Of a stretch of DNA of 64,000 bases, positions 17,505 to 26,879 are shown piece after piece. The notes below the pieces were generated by a model. That model was not told the origin of the DNA, searched no databases, and saw nothing but the letters and a program-made list of their open reading frames with translations. The position numbers and the translations under genes are program-made. Origin of the DNA: Acidobacteriota bacterium (lineage in GTDB: Bacteria > Acidobacteriota > Holophagae > Holophagales > Holophagaceae); contig JAJYRN010000009.1 in the NCBI GenBank assembly GCA_021794095.1, positions 62,001 to 126,000 on the forward strand, written 5' to 3'. Position 1 is the stretch's first letter. Each line of letters starts with the position of its first letter.

Positions 17505-18577
17505 TGGCGCCTGATGCCATGCCCTGGGACCGCCCCGCGCCGGAGCGCGGGGGGCTGCCGTCGGCGTGGTCGCTGCTGCCGGAGGATCTGGCGGCCCTGG
17601 GCTGCCCGGGCAGCGCCCTGGAGACCTTCCGGCGCCTGCACCGGCCCTGGACCTGGGTGGACGGCGCGCCGAAGCTCGGCAGCGCCGTGGGCCGCTGGCT
17701 GGCGGGCGTGGCGGATCTGCGGCTGCCGGGGATCGTGGAGCGCCAGGCCTCGGGCGACGGCGCCACCAAGCTCGCGCTGGAACTCACCGACGGCCGCCGC
17801 ATCGAGGCGGTCCACATGCCGCGGCGGGTGCGCAATCCCCGCGTCACCTACTGCCTCTCCAGCCAGGTGGGCTGCGCCATGGGATGCACCTTCTGCGCCA
17901 CGGGCAGCATGGGCATCCTGCGCAACCTGCAGCCCGGCGAGATCCTGGGCCAGGTGCTGACCCTCATGCGGGATCTGGGCCCGGCGCGCGGCCACGACCT
18001 CACCCTGGTCTTCATGGGCATGGGGGAGCCCCTGCACAACCTCGATCACCTGCACCGGGCGGTGCGTCTCCTGTGCCATCCGGCGGGCCTGGGCCTCTCC
18101 ACGCGGCGCATCACCGTGAGCACGTCGGGATTGGTGAGCGGCATCGAGCGGCTGGCGGGGCTGGAGCCGAGGCCCCTGCTGGCCCTCAGCCTCAACGCCA
18201 CCACCGATGAGGCCCGCAGCCGCACCATGCCTGTGAACCGGGTATGGAATCTGGCGCGCCTGCGGCAGGCGCTGGATGCCTGGGGGCTCAAACGCGGTGA
18301 GAAGTTCACCTTCGAGTACGTGCTGCTGGCGGGCGAGAACGACACCGAAGCCGATGCCCAGCGCCTGGCCGACTGGCTCGGCGACCTGCGTCACGGCCAC
18401 AACCTGAACCTCATCCCCATGAACGAGCACGGCGCCAGCGCCTTCCGCGAGCCAGAGGAGGCCCGGATCCAGCGGTTCTCCGACTGGCTGAAGGACCGGG
18501 GCTGCTTCGTCACCGTCCGCCGCAGCCGCGGCCGCGACATCCAGGGCGCCTGCGGGCAGCTGGTGAAGGAAACGTAG
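17504..18577 (+). CDS. rlmN: Dual-specificity 23S rRNA/tRNA methyltransferase RlmN
   Basis: Radical-SAM enzyme that makes 2-methyladenosine at 23S rRNA A2503 and tRNA A37. The 4Fe-4S motif CAMGCTFC (CxxxCxxC) lies at about residues 126-133, followed by GSMGILRNL and FMGMGEPLHNLDH. The C-terminal conserved Cys region CFVTVRRSRGRDIQGACGQL contains both catalytic cysteines. Length is 357 residues, normal for the family. The start is at the ATG overlapping the M16 stop. Confidence 0.96.
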   Translation: MAPDAMPWDRPAPERGGLPSAWSLLPEDLAALGCPGSALETFRRLHRPWTWVDGAPKLGSAVGRWLAGVADLRLPGIVERQASGDGATKLALELTDGRRIEAVHMPRRVRNPRVTYCLSSQVGCAMGCTFCATGSMGILRNLQPGEILGQVLTLMRDLGPARGHDLTLVFMGMGEPLHNLDHLHRAVRLLCHPAGLGLSTRRITVSTSGLVSGIERLAGLEPRPLLALSLNATTDEARSRTMPVNRVWNLARLRQALDAWGLKRGEKFTFEYVLLAGENDTEADAQRLADWLGDLRHGHNLNLIPMNEHGASAFREPEEARIQRFSDWLKDRGCFVTVRRSRGRDIQGACGQLVKET

Positions 18578-18597
18578 TCGGACCGTGGGGGAAACCG

Positions 18598-18711
18598 CTG
18601 GTCACGGAGGACACGGAATGGCACGGAAGGCACGGAAGAAAACGCTGGGGATTGCTTTCCTGCGGCTTCTTCCTCCCTGTTTCCGTGAACCTCTGTGTCC
18701 TCCGTGACCAG
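18598..18711. repeat. ACACGGA-type repeat forming a long hairpin
   Basis: Perfect 17-bp arms (CTGGTCACGGAGGACAC at 18598-18614 and its complement at 18695-18711) enclose further imperfectly complementary CACGGAA repeats. It occupies the rlmN-dut gap and could end rlmN transcription. Confidence 0.75.
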
Positions 18712-18754
18712 CCTTTCCTTTTGCCTCATTCCCCCGCCCGTTGAATGATGGATC

Positions 18755-19210
18755 ATGCGCATCGCGGTCCACCAGCTTCCTCACGGCCTCGGCCTCGATT
18801 TGCCGGGCTACGCCACGGCCCATGCGGCGGGTATGGACTTGCGGGCGGCCATTCCCGAAGGGGAGACCTGGGAGCTGGCGCCGGGTGCGCGGCGGCTGGT
18901 GCCCACGGGGCTGGTGATGGCGATCCCGCCGGGCTTCGAGGGGCAGGTCCGGCCCCGCTCGGGGCTGGCGCTGAAGCATGGGATCACCGTCTTGAACGCG
19001 CCCGGCACCATTGACGCGGACTACCGCGGCGAGGTGCAGGTGCTGCTCATCAACCATGGCGACGCGCCCTTCGTCCTGCGGCGGGGCGAGCGCATCGCCC
19101 AGCTCCTGGTGGCCCCGGCCGCGGCCTGGACCTGGGCACCGGAGGCGGATCCGGAGCGGCTGGGCGAGACGGCGCGCGGACGCGGAGGCTACGGCTCCAC
19201 GGGCCGGTAG
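18755..19210 (+). CDS. dut: dUTP diphosphatase
   Basis: Trimeric dUTPase hydrolysing dUTP to dUMP and PPi, preventing uracil incorporation and feeding dTMP synthesis. All five motifs are seen in the 151 residues: [14 protein letters not shown], the uracil-binding hairpin [13 protein letters not shown] with the catalytic Asp, RIAQL, and the C-terminal RGGYGSTG. Convergent with ppk, 13 bp apart. Confidence 0.97.
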   Translation: MRIAVHQLPHGLGLDLPGYATAHAAGMDLRAAIPEGETWELAPGARRLVPTGLVMAIPPGFEGQVRPRSGLALKHGITVLNAPGTIDADYRGEVQVLLINHGDAPFVLRRGERIAQLLVAPAAAWTWAPEADPERLGETARGRGGYGSTGR

Positions 19211-19223
19211 GGCCTGCCGGACC

Positions 19224-21371
19224 TCAGCCTTCGTGCAGGGGCGGCAGCTTGCGGGTGACGGCTGCGGCCCCGCTGGCCAGAAGGGCGTGTTCGTAGAGGC
19301 GGAGCTGGCTGCGTAGGGGCGGATCCTGGTCATCCAGGCCCCGGCGGAGCACATCGCCCTCGGGCCCCAGCACACGGCCCTTCAGGGTGTCGTGGAGCTG
19401 GAGTTCCAGCATCTCCACCACCTCGGCGGCCAGGAGGGGATCCACCAGGGGGAAGGCCAGCTCCACCCGGTGTTGAAGGTTGCGGGGCATCAGATCGGCG
19501 CTGGAGAGCAGCGTTTCGGGCTGGCCGTCGTTGGCAAAGTGGTACACCCGCGCGTGCTCCAGGTAGCGGTCGAGGATGGAGAGGGCCCGGATGTTCGCGG
19601 AAAGGCCCCGCAGACCCGGTCGCAGACAGCAGGTTCCGCGCACGATGAGATCCACCTTCACGCCCTCCCGGCTGGCCTCGTAGAGGCTCTGGATGATCTG
19701 GGGATCCACCAGGGCGTTCATCTTGAGGATCATGCGGGCGGGGCGTCCGGCGCGGGCATGGGCGATCTCCCGTTCGATGCGGTCCAGCAGGCCCTGCATC
19801 AGGTTCTGGGGCGCCACGAGGAGGCGGTGGAAGCGGGGCGGCCGGGTGTAGCCGGTGAGCATGTTGAAGAGGTTCGCGAGATCCTCGCCCAGTTCGGGCC
19901 GGGCGGTCAGGAGGCCCAGATCCGAGTAGATGCGGCTGGTGCGCTCGTTGTAGTTGCCGGTGCCCAGGTGGCAGTAGCGGCGGATGCCATCGCGCTCCTG
20001 GCGCACCACGAGGCAGGCCTTGCAGTGGATCTTGTGGTTCGGCAGCCCGTACACCACATGCACGCCCACCTTCTCCAGACGGCGCGCCCAGGCGATGTTC
20101 GCGGCCTCGTCGAAGCGCGCCCGCAGCTCCACGATGGCGGCCACCTGCTTGCCGCGCTCTGCGGCGCGCTCCAGGGCCGCCGCCACGGGGCTGGTTTGGG
20201 TCACGCGGTAGAGGGTCATCTTGATGGCCAGTACCTTCGGATCGTCCGCGGCTTCGCGTACGAAGCGGGCCACGCTGTCGTCGAAGCTCTGGTAGGGGTG
20301 GTGCAGCAGGATGTCATTCCGGGAAATGGCGTCGAAGATGGTACCGGCCTGGTCCAGCTGGGGGACGGGCAGCGGCGGCAAGGGCTGATCCTTCAGCTGG
20401 GGCAGGTCCACCTGGGCGCAGAACTGCATGAGGTCCGAGAAAGCCGTGAGCCCGGAGCTGGGGTAGAGATCCTCGGGACTCAGCTCCATCTCCTCGATGA
20501 GCAGGTCCAGCACCTTGGCGGAGAGGCCCTGTTCGTACTGCAGGCGCACCACGGCCCCGCGGCGGCGGTCCCGCAGGCTTTCCTCCACGGTCTTGAGCAG
20601 ATCCTCGGAGGGATCTTCCTCCACCGGCTGATCCGAGTCCCGGGTGACGCGGATGAGGTGGCAGCTCCGCACCGCGTAGCCCAGGAACAGGCGCGCGAGG
20701 TGGTGCCGGACCACATCCTCCAGCATGACGAAGGCATGGATGCCTGGTGCAGAAGGCACGCGCAGGAAGCGCGTGGCCAGGGTGGTGGGGATGTGGATGA
20801 AAGAAAGCTCCGAAGCCGGGAGGCTGCCTTCCAGGGGCCCCGCCTCAGCTTCCAGTTCAGCTACCAGCACCAGGGCCCGGTTGCCCAGGCGCGGGAAGGG
20901 ATGGCCTGTGTCCACGGCCAGGGGCGTGATGAGCGGCAGCACGGCTCGCTCGAAGTGGTCCAGCACGAACGCGGCCTGGGCGGGATCCAGGCGTTCGGGA
21001 TCCAGGATGACGATGCCCTCGGCCTCCAGCTGGGGCTCGAGGATGGCGTGGAAGAGCTCGTGCTGGCGGGCCGAGTAGGCGTGGATCTTGGAGGCCACCC
21101 GCTCCAGCAGCTGCCGGGGCGTGAGGCCATCCGGCCCTGGTTGGGTGATGCCGGCGTCAATCTGCCGCCAGATGCCCGCCACCCGCACCATGAAGAACTC
21201 ATCCCAGTTGCTGGAGACGATGCTCAGGAATTTCACCCGCTCCAGCAGGGGGACGCTGGGATCTTCCGCTTCTTCGAGCACGCGGGCATTGAAATCCAGC
21301 CAGCTCAGTTCCCGGTTCAGGAGGTCTTCGGGGCGGGGGGTGGACGGTGGCACGGGATTCCTCTGCGCCAT
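19224..21371 (-). CDS. ppk: Polyphosphate kinase 1
   Basis: Reversibly transfers the ATP gamma-phosphate to polyphosphate through a phospho-histidine. The 715-residue protein shows the N-terminal domain LLNRELSWLDFNARVLEEA, a head domain, and two PLD-like catalytic domains carrying NHKIHCKACLV (active His) and YCHLGTGNYNERTSRIYSD, then VRGTCCLRPG. I chose the ATG with AGGAGG 8 nt upstream. The frame is open for a further 264 nt upstream, antisense to the bL25 start, with no PPK similarity. It is divergent from rplY. Confidence 0.97.
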   Translation of the reverse strand: MAQRNPVPPSTPRPEDLLNRELSWLDFNARVLEEAEDPSVPLLERVKFLSIVSSNWDEFFMVRVAGIWRQIDAGITQPGPDGLTPRQLLERVASKIHAYSARQHELFHAILEPQLEAEGIVILDPERLDPAQAAFVLDHFERAVLPLITPLAVDTGHPFPRLGNRALVLVAELEAEAGPLEGSLPASELSFIHIPTTLATRFLRVPSAPGIHAFVMLEDVVRHHLARLFLGYAVRSCHLIRVTRDSDQPVEEDPSEDLLKTVEESLRDRRRGAVVRLQYEQGLSAKVLDLLIEEMELSPEDLYPSSGLTAFSDLMQFCAQVDLPQLKDQPLPPLPVPQLDQAGTIFDAISRNDILLHHPYQSFDDSVARFVREAADDPKVLAIKMTLYRVTQTSPVAAALERAAERGKQVAAIVELRARFDEAANIAWARRLEKVGVHVVYGLPNHKIHCKACLVVRQERDGIRRYCHLGTGNYNERTSRIYSDLGLLTARPELGEDLANLFNMLTGYTRPPRFHRLLVAPQNLMQGLLDRIEREIAHARAGRPARMILKMNALVDPQIIQSLYEASREGVKVDLIVRGTCCLRPGLRGLSANIRALSILDRYLEHARVYHFANDGQPETLLSSADLMPRNLQHRVELAFPLVDPLLAAEVVEMLELQLHDTLKGRVLGPEGDVLRRGLDDQDPPLRSQLRLYEHALLASGAAAVTRKLPPLHEG

Positions 21372-21555
21372 GGTAGCCGCCTCCTGCGGCAGGCCAGCGG
21401 CTCCGTTCAGGAGAACACCCTTGGTCTTCAAGGCTTTTTCGGGCATGATCGGAGGTTCGGCTCCCCACCGGGGGATGCCCGAACGGTCCGCCCGGACCCG
21501 CCCCCACGAGAGGGCAGCCAGGCCACCCGCCGCCGCTGCCAGGTAGGAGGAATCC

Positions 21556-22200
21556 ATGTCCCAGGAAGTCCTGATCGTCCCCAAGCGCGAAAAGTTCGGC
21601 AAGGCCGCCATCCGCGATCTCAAGAAGTCGGGCATGATCCCGGCCGTGGTCTACGGCCTGAACGAGCCCCCCGTCGCCATCGCCATCAGCCCCAAGGCCG
21701 TCGCCCGGGTGATCGGCAGCGATGCCGGCATGAACTCCGTGATGTTCCTCCAGCGCGAGGGCACGGACATCCAGCGCCACGTCATCCTCAAGGATGTGCA
21801 GCGCGATCCCGTCACCGGCCGCCTGCGCCACGTGGATTTCATGCGCGTGGACATGAGCCTCAAGGTGCGCGTGAAGGTGCCGGTCCGTCTCGTGGGCACG
21901 GCCATCGGTGTGAAGGCTGAAGGCGGCGTGCTCGATTTCGCCCACCGCGAGATCGAAGTCGAATGCCTGCCCAGCCTCATCCCCTCCCACATTGATGTGG
22001 ATGTGACCGACCTCAAGGTGGGTGACAGCCTCCGCTTCGACCAGCTCTCCCTGATCCCGAACGTCGCGCTGGTCGGCGATGCGCACCAGGTGGTCTGCTC
22101 CATCCACGGCAAGGCCGCCGAGGAAGAGGTCGCCGCCGAGGTCGCCCCCGTCGCCGAACCCGAAGTCGCCAAGAAGGGCAAGAAGGAAGAGAAAAAGTAG
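21556..22200 (+). CDS. rplY: 50S ribosomal protein bL25, CTC-type long form
   Basis: 5S-rRNA-binding ribosomal protein of the general stress/CTC class, 214 residues. The N-terminal L25 domain (1-90) includes REKFGKAAIRDLKKSG and VILKDVQRDPVTGRLRHVDF; the C-terminal beta domain (about 95-185) is followed by an acidic/Ala then Lys-rich tail (KKGKKEEKK). TAGGAGG is 6 nt upstream of the ATG. It precedes pth, a common bacterial pairing. Confidence 0.96.
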   Translation: MSQEVLIVPKREKFGKAAIRDLKKSGMIPAVVYGLNEPPVAIAISPKAVARVIGSDAGMNSVMFLQREGTDIQRHVILKDVQRDPVTGRLRHVDFMRVDMSLKVRVKVPVRLVGTAIGVKAEGGVLDFAHREIEVECLPSLIPSHIDVDVTDLKVGDSLRFDQLSLIPNVALVGDAHQVVCSIHGKAAEEEVAAEVAPVAEPEVAKKGKKEEKK

Positions 22201-22226
22201 GTGTTCCGGCCCTTCATCCTCCGGTG

Positions 22227-22281
22227 CGACGAACGCGGCTTAGGCCGCGTTCGTCGTTACCGTGCGGGCGAAGCCCGCACG
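22227..22281 (+). terminator. Paired hairpins between rplY and pth
   Basis: First hairpin 22227-22256: perfect 13-bp stem around TTAG. Second 22261-22281: 9-bp stem CGTGCGGGC around GAA. The pair sits just after the rplY stop. The first is a good terminator candidate despite a short T-run; the GAA loop resembles that of the window's repeat hairpins. Confidence 0.55.
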
Positions 22282-22297
22282 CCCCGGGGGTGAGGGC

Positions 22298-22885
22298 ATG
22301 TGGACGCTCGTACCTTTGGGCAATCCCGGCGCCGAGTACCAGGACACACGCCATAACCTGGGGCGGGTGCTGCTCCAACGCTGGATGGAGGACCGCGGGC
22401 TGGCCCCGGCGCCGGCCCGGAAATTCCCTTCCGGCGCCCTCTATCCGCTGACGGACACGCTGCAGGCCCTGGTGCCGGCCACCTACATGAACCACAGCGG
22501 CCAGGCCTGCGCCCAGGCCGCCGCGGCGGGGATCTATCCCCGGCGGATGATCCTGCTCCACGACGACAAGGACTTGCCGCTGGGCCTGGGGCGGTTCCGG
22601 CTGGATGGCTCGGCGGGCGGGCACAATGGCCTGGCCTCGGTGTTCGAGCATCTGGACACCCAGGCGGTGGCCCGCCTCCGTCTGGGCATCGGGCCCTTCG
22701 AGCGGCCCCTGGCCGATTTCGTGCTGGGTCACTGGACCGATTCCGAATGGGATCAGCTGGACCTGCTGGATGCCCCCTTCGCCCGCTTCCTGGAGCTGCT
22801 GGCGCGCACCGAAGACCTCGGCACCCTCGCGGATACCGTGAATCCGGCGGCATTCTGGGCCGGACCGGGGCCCTCGGTGGCCTGA
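22298..22885 (+). CDS. pth: Peptidyl-tRNA hydrolase
   Basis: Releases tRNA from prematurely dissociated peptidyl-tRNA. The 195-residue protein has GNPGAEYQDTRHNLG with the catalytic His, PATYMNHSG with the conserved Asn, HDDKDLPLG with the catalytic Asp, and GSAGGHNGL. The ATG follows a GGGGGTGAGGG purine stretch. A few family positions are altered (LVPLGNPG in place of the usual VGLGNPG). The stop codon is the first base triplet of a roughly 100-bp repeat element. Confidence 0.94.
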   Translation: MWTLVPLGNPGAEYQDTRHNLGRVLLQRWMEDRGLAPAPARKFPSGALYPLTDTLQALVPATYMNHSGQACAQAAAAGIYPRRMILLHDDKDLPLGLGRFRLDGSAGGHNGLASVFEHLDTQAVARLRLGIGPFERPLADFVLGHWTDSEWDQLDLLDAPFARFLELLARTEDLGTLADTVNPAAFWAGPGPSVA

Positions 22886-22972
22886 CATCAACGAGGGGGG
22901 ACCGCCTGCTCGCCTTCGGCTCGCGACGTCCCCCCTCGTGGTATCCCGGCGAAGCCCGGACACCACGTCTGA
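22883..22972 (+). repeat. Stop-codon-anchored double-hairpin repeat, copy 1
   Basis: Element runs from TGACATCAACGAGG to GTCTGA. Hairpin 1 has an 11-bp stem CGAGGGGGGAC/GTCCCCCCTCG; hairpin 2 has GTGGT...ACCAC around TCCCGGC-gaa-GCCcGGA. The pth stop TGA is the first three bases. Confidence 0.85.
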
Positions 22973-22994
22973 TCCCCTGCCCTCCGCTTTCGGA

Positions 22995-23023
22995 GTGACC
23001 GCCCTCACGCCCTCTGCTAGGCT
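22995..23023 (+). promoter_or_regulatory. Possible promoter for ribH-nusB
   Basis: GTGACC and TAGGCT separated by 17 bp; the ATG of ribH follows 36 nt later with GGGGGG upstream. Confidence 0.35.
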
Positions 23024-23058
23024 AGGCGTTTCGACTGACCACCTTTCGGGGGGTTCCC

Positions 23059-23544
23059 ATGGGGATCTTTGAGGGCCACATCCGTGTGCACGAGGGCGAC
23101 CGCTTCGCGCTGGTGGCTTCGCGCTGGAACGACTTCATCGTGGAGCGCCTCGTGGAAGGCGCCAAGGATTGCATCCTCCGCCACGGCGGCCGCGACGAGC
23201 AGATGGACCTCATCCGCGTCCCCGGCAGCTTCGAATTGCCCCAGGCGGCCCAGGCGGCCGCCCGCAGCGGGCGCTATGCCGGCGTGGTGGTGCTGGGATC
23301 GGTCATCCGCGGCGGCACACCGCATTTCGACATGATTGCCGCCGAGGTCACCAAGGGCGCCGCCCAGGTGGCCCTGGATTCCGGCGTGCCCCTCACCTTC
23401 GGCGTGCTGACCACCGATTCCGTGGAGCAGGCCATTGACCGGGCCGGCGCGAAGATGGGCAACAAGGGCTGGGAAGCCGCCCAGAGCCTGCTGGAGATGG
23501 TGGATCTGGAGCATGCCCTGAAGGGTTCGAAGGGAAAGAAGTAG
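23059..23544 (+). CDS. ribH: 6,7-dimethyl-8-ribityllumazine synthase
   Basis: Penultimate riboflavin enzyme, condensing the ribityl-pyrimidine with dihydroxybutanone phosphate. The 161-residue protein has [40 protein letters not shown] with the catalytic His, and [17 protein letters not shown]. The ATG of nusB follows the stop immediately, the common ribH-nusB arrangement. The other rib genes are not in the window. Confidence 0.97.
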   Translation: MGIFEGHIRVHEGDRFALVASRWNDFIVERLVEGAKDCILRHGGRDEQMDLIRVPGSFELPQAAQAAARSGRYAGVVVLGSVIRGGTPHFDMIAAEVTKGAAQVALDSGVPLTFGVLTTDSVEQAIDRAGAKMGNKGWEAAQSLLEMVDLEHALKGSKGKK

Positions 23545-24021
23545 ATGGGTGTCCGCCGCCGTGGGCGCGAGTACGCGCTCCAGATGCTCTACGCCATGGA
23601 TCTGAGCGGCTACGCGCCGGACCAGGTCTTCGCGGGGTTCTACGCCATCCAGGATCTGAACCGGGATGCCTTCTACTACGCCCGGCGGCTGGTGGATGGC
23701 GTCCACGGCCACCTCGAGGAAATTGACACCGCCCTGACGCGCTATGCCGAGCATTGGAAAATCCACCGCATGGCCGTGGTTGATCGCAATCTCCTCCGCC
23801 TGGGCCTCTACGAATTAATGTTCGTGAGGGAGATCCCCTTCCCGATCATCATCAACGAGGCACTGGAGATCGTGAAGGAGTTCAGCGACCAGGAAGGTAC
23901 GCAATTCCTGAATGGCATTCTCGACGCCGCCAGGAAAGAGTTCCGTCCAGAAGAAACCGGTCCCCGGAAGCGCTGGAAGGAGGAACCTGCCGGCTCCTGC
24001 GAGGATTCCCCGGATGCCTGA
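23545..24021 (+). CDS. nusB: Transcription antitermination factor NusB
   Basis: Binds boxA RNA with S10/NusE for rRNA antitermination. All-helical 158-residue protein with RRRGREYALQMLYAMD at the N-terminus and VVDRNLLRLGLYELMF and IIINEALEIVKEFSDQEGTQFLNGILD at the C-terminus, both diagnostic. Starts directly after the ribH stop. Confidence 0.96.
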   Translation: MGVRRRGREYALQMLYAMDLSGYAPDQVFAGFYAIQDLNRDAFYYARRLVDGVHGHLEEIDTALTRYAEHWKIHRMAVVDRNLLRLGLYELMFVREIPFPIIINEALEIVKEFSDQEGTQFLNGILDAARKEFRPEETGPRKRWKEEPAGSCEDSPDA

Positions 24022-24081
24022 TCCTCGGGGCCTTGCTATGCTCGTTCCCTTCCCACGCCGGATCAGCACGCTGGAGTTCCC

Positions 24082-24639
24082 ATGAGCACCTCTCGGAAGA
24101 AGCCTGCCCAGACCGCCCCCGCCCGCAAGCCCGCGGCGCCGCGGCCCTCGCCCCAGCAGGGGCTGGGTCTGGAGGAGATCAAGTCCCTGATCGCCCTGGT
24201 GGGCCGCGAGCCTTTCCAGGAGTTCGAATTCGAGGCCGGGGACATGCGCTTCCGCATCCGGAAGGATGGCCCCGCGCCCGTGGTCGCCGCCCCCCAGGTG
24301 CTGCTGAGCGCGCCGGTGGCCCAGCCCCTTGCCATTCCCTCCATGCCCACGGCACCTGTCGCCCCCGCGGCGCCCGAGGCCCCGGCGGACGAGCCGGGCA
24401 TCCACTACGTCACCAGCCCCATCGTGGGGACGTTCTACCGTGCCCCCAATCCCACCTCCACGCCCTATGTCCAGCCGGGGGATTTCGTGAAGCCCGGCCA
24501 GACCCTCTGCATCGTGGAGGCCATGAAGCTCATGAACGAGATCGAGAGCGACATCGCGGGCGAAGTGGTGAAGGCGCTGGTGGAGAATGGCCAGCCCGTG
24601 GAATACGGCGAGCGCCTGTTCGCCGTCCGTGTGAGCTAG
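24082..24639 (+). CDS. accB: Acetyl-CoA carboxylase biotin carboxyl carrier protein
   Basis: Carries carboxybiotin between AccC and AccDA in malonyl-CoA formation. The 185-residue protein has a Lys/Ala/Pro-rich N-terminus, a BCCP N-domain (IKSLIALVGREPFQEFEFEAG), an Ala/Pro linker and a biotinyl domain with VEAMKLMNE; K149 is the biotinylated lysine. The gap from nusB carries a TATGCT -10-like hexamer at 24037. accC follows 3 nt downstream, the standard pair. Confidence 0.97.
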   Translation: MSTSRKKPAQTAPARKPAAPRPSPQQGLGLEEIKSLIALVGREPFQEFEFEAGDMRFRIRKDGPAPVVAAPQVLLSAPVAQPLAIPSMPTAPVAPAAPEAPADEPGIHYVTSPIVGTFYRAPNPTSTPYVQPGDFVKPGQTLCIVEAMKLMNEIESDIAGEVVKALVENGQPVEYGERLFAVRVS

Positions 24640-24642
24640 GCC

Positions 24643-26067
24643 ATGAGCGCCGCCCTCAAGCGCAAGGCACCCAAGGCCGCCCCGGCCTCCGCGGATGCGC
24701 CGCCCTTCAAGAAGGTGCTCATCGCCAACCGCGGCGAGATCGCCCTGCGGGTGATTCTGGCCTGCAAGGAACTGGGCATCCAGACCGTGGCGGTGTACTC
24801 CGAGGCGGACCGGAACGCGCTGCATGTGCGCTTCGCCGATGAGGAGGTCTGCATCGGCCCGCCGCCCTCCGGCAAGTCCTACCTCAACATCCCCCAGGTG
24901 ATCGCCGCGGCGGAGGTGACCGGCGCCGAGGCGATCCATCCCGGGTACGGCTTCCTCAGCGAGAACGCCCACTTCGTGGAGGTATGCCTCGCCTGCGGCA
25001 TCAACTTCATTGGGCCCAGCGCGGAGATCATCCGCAAGATGGGCAACAAGGCCCAGGCCAAGGCGACCATGCAAGCCGCGGGGGTGCCCCTCATGCCCGG
25101 CAGCGACGGCGTCATCGAGACCGTCGAGGAGGCCCTGGCGGTGGCCGAGGAGATCGGCTATCCGGTCATCGTGAAGGCCAGCGCGGGCGGCGGCGGGCGC
25201 GGCATGCGCATCGTGAACTCCCCCGAGGAGATGGCGGACCAGTACCACACGGCCCGCAGCGAAGCCAAGGGCGCCTTCGGTGATGACAGCGTCTACATGG
25301 AGAAGTACCTCCTGGAGCCACGCCACATCGAGGTCCAGATCATGGGCGATCTGTTCGGCCATGTGGTGCACCTGGGCGAGCGCGAGTGCTCCATCCAGCG
25401 CCGCCATCAGAAGCTCATCGAGGAGAGCCCCAGCGCCGCGCTCACGCCCGACCTCCGCCGGCGCATCTGCGAGACGGCGGTGCGAGCCGCCAAGGCGGTG
25501 GGCTACTACAACGCGGGCACCATCGAGTTCCTGCTGGACAAGCGCGGCGACTTTTTCTTCATGGAGATGAACACGCGCGTCCAGGTGGAACATCCGGTCA
25601 CCGAGCTGGTGACGGGCATTGACATCGTCAAGGAGCAGCTCTACATCGCGGCGGGCCGCAAGCTGAGCTTCACCCAGGAGCAGGTCGTCCAGAAGGGCCA
25701 CGCCATCGAGTGCCGCATCAATGCGGAGGATCCCTTCAAGTTCACGCCCTGCCCCGGACGCATCACCGCCCTGAACTTCCCCGGCGGCCCCGGCATCCGG
25801 GTGGATACCGCCATGCACCAGGATGCGGTCATCCCGCCCCACTACGATTCCATGGTGGCCAAGCTCATCGCCTACGGCGCGGACCGCCACGAGGCCATCG
25901 CCCGCATGCGCCGGGCCCTGGACACCCTCGTCATCGAGGGCATCAAGACCACGGCGCCGCTGCATCGCCGCATCATGGACCATCCCGACTTCATCGCCGG
26001 AACCTTCTCCACCAAGTGGATGGAGACGTTCCTGGAGGAGTTGAAACAGCAGCAGGCGGCGGGCTAG
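24643..26067 (+). CDS. accC: Acetyl-CoA carboxylase biotin carboxylase subunit
   Basis: ATP-grasp enzyme that carboxylates biotin on AccB using bicarbonate. 474 residues: about 20 extra N-terminal residues, then [15 protein letters not shown], the ATP-binding glycine loop [30 protein letters not shown], and the catalytic region [26 protein letters not shown], ending with the biotin-carboxylase C-terminal domain. Operon partner of accB. Confidence 0.98.
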   Translation: MSAALKRKAPKAAPASADAPPFKKVLIANRGEIALRVILACKELGIQTVAVYSEADRNALHVRFADEEVCIGPPPSGKSYLNIPQVIAAAEVTGAEAIHPGYGFLSENAHFVEVCLACGINFIGPSAEIIRKMGNKAQAKATMQAAGVPLMPGSDGVIETVEEALAVAEEIGYPVIVKASAGGGGRGMRIVNSPEEMADQYHTARSEAKGAFGDDSVYMEKYLLEPRHIEVQIMGDLFGHVVHLGERECSIQRRHQKLIEESPSAALTPDLRRRICETAVRAAKAVGYYNAGTIEFLLDKRGDFFFMEMNTRVQVEHPVTELVTGIDIVKEQLYIAAGRKLSFTQEQVVQKGHAIECRINAEDPFKFTPCPGRITALNFPGGPGIRVDTAMHQDAVIPPHYDSMVAKLIAYGADRHEAIARMRRALDTLVIEGIKTTAPLHRRIMDHPDFIAGTFSTKWMETFLEELKQQQAAG

Positions 26068-26086
26068 CCTTCCCGGCCTTCGCGCC

Positions 26087-26875
26087 ATGACCGCCCCCTT
26101 CGACCTGGCTGCCTACCTCCGGCGCATCGGCTTCGAGGGCGAGGCGCGCCCCGATGTCGCCACGCTGCGGCTGCTGCATTTGGCCCACGCCACCACCCTC
26201 CCCTTCGAGAACCTGGATATCCAGATGGGCCTGCCTATCCGGCTGGACTTGGCTTCGCTCCAGGACAAGCTGGTGCGGCGGCGGCGCGGGGGCTACTGCT
26301 TCGAGCAGAACACCCTCTTCCAGGCGGCCCTGCGGGCCATCGGCTTCGAGCCCAGGGCCTGCGAGGCCCGGGTCCGCTGGGGCGCCCTGGAGGTGCTGCC
26401 GCGGACCCACATGCTGCTGCTGGTTCCGGTCGAGGGCCAGGACTGGCTGGCCGATGTGGGCTTCGGCGGTGAGGGCCTGCTCCATCCGGTCCCGGTGGAC
26501 GAGCAGACCCACGAGCAGTTCCACAACGCCTACCGCGTCGTTCCGGAAGGGGGGCTCTCGGTGCTCCAATCCCGCCATGACGGGGTCTGGGAGGATCTCT
26601 ACGCCTTCACGCCCGAGGCGCGGCTCCCGGTGGATTTCGAGGTGGCCAACCACTACACGGCCACCCACCCGGACTCCCGGTTCGTGAAGGTTCTCACGGC
26701 CCAACTGCCCGGCTCCGAGGTGCGCCGCATCCTCCGCAACCGCGCCTATGCGGAGGTCCGCGGCGAGGCCGTGGAGGGCCGGGAGCTGGCCCCGGAGGAG
26801 GTGATTCCCGTGTTGCGGGAGATCTTCGGTCTGGACGTGCCGGATGGGGCTCGGTTCCGGGCCCTCGAGGCGTGA
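26087..26875 (+). CDS. nat: Arylamine N-acetyltransferase
   Basis: Transfers acetyl from acetyl-CoA to arylamines or hydrazines via a Cys-His-Asp triad. The 262-residue protein shows RRGGYCFEQN (catalytic Cys near 69), PRTHMLLLV (His near 107) and WLADVGFGGE (Asp near 122), plus PFENLDIQMG at the N-terminus. Starts 19 nt after accC, so perhaps transcribed with it. Natural substrate unknown. Confidence 0.95.
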   Translation: MTAPFDLAAYLRRIGFEGEARPDVATLRLLHLAHATTLPFENLDIQMGLPIRLDLASLQDKLVRRRRGGYCFEQNTLFQAALRAIGFEPRACEARVRWGALEVLPRTHMLLLVPVEGQDWLADVGFGGEGLLHPVPVDEQTHEQFHNAYRVVPEGGLSVLQSRHDGVWEDLYAFTPEARLPVDFEVANHYTATHPDSRFVKVLTAQLPGSEVRRILRNRAYAEVRGEAVEGRELAPEEVIPVLREIFGLDVPDGARFRALEA

Positions 26876-26879
26876 AGGC

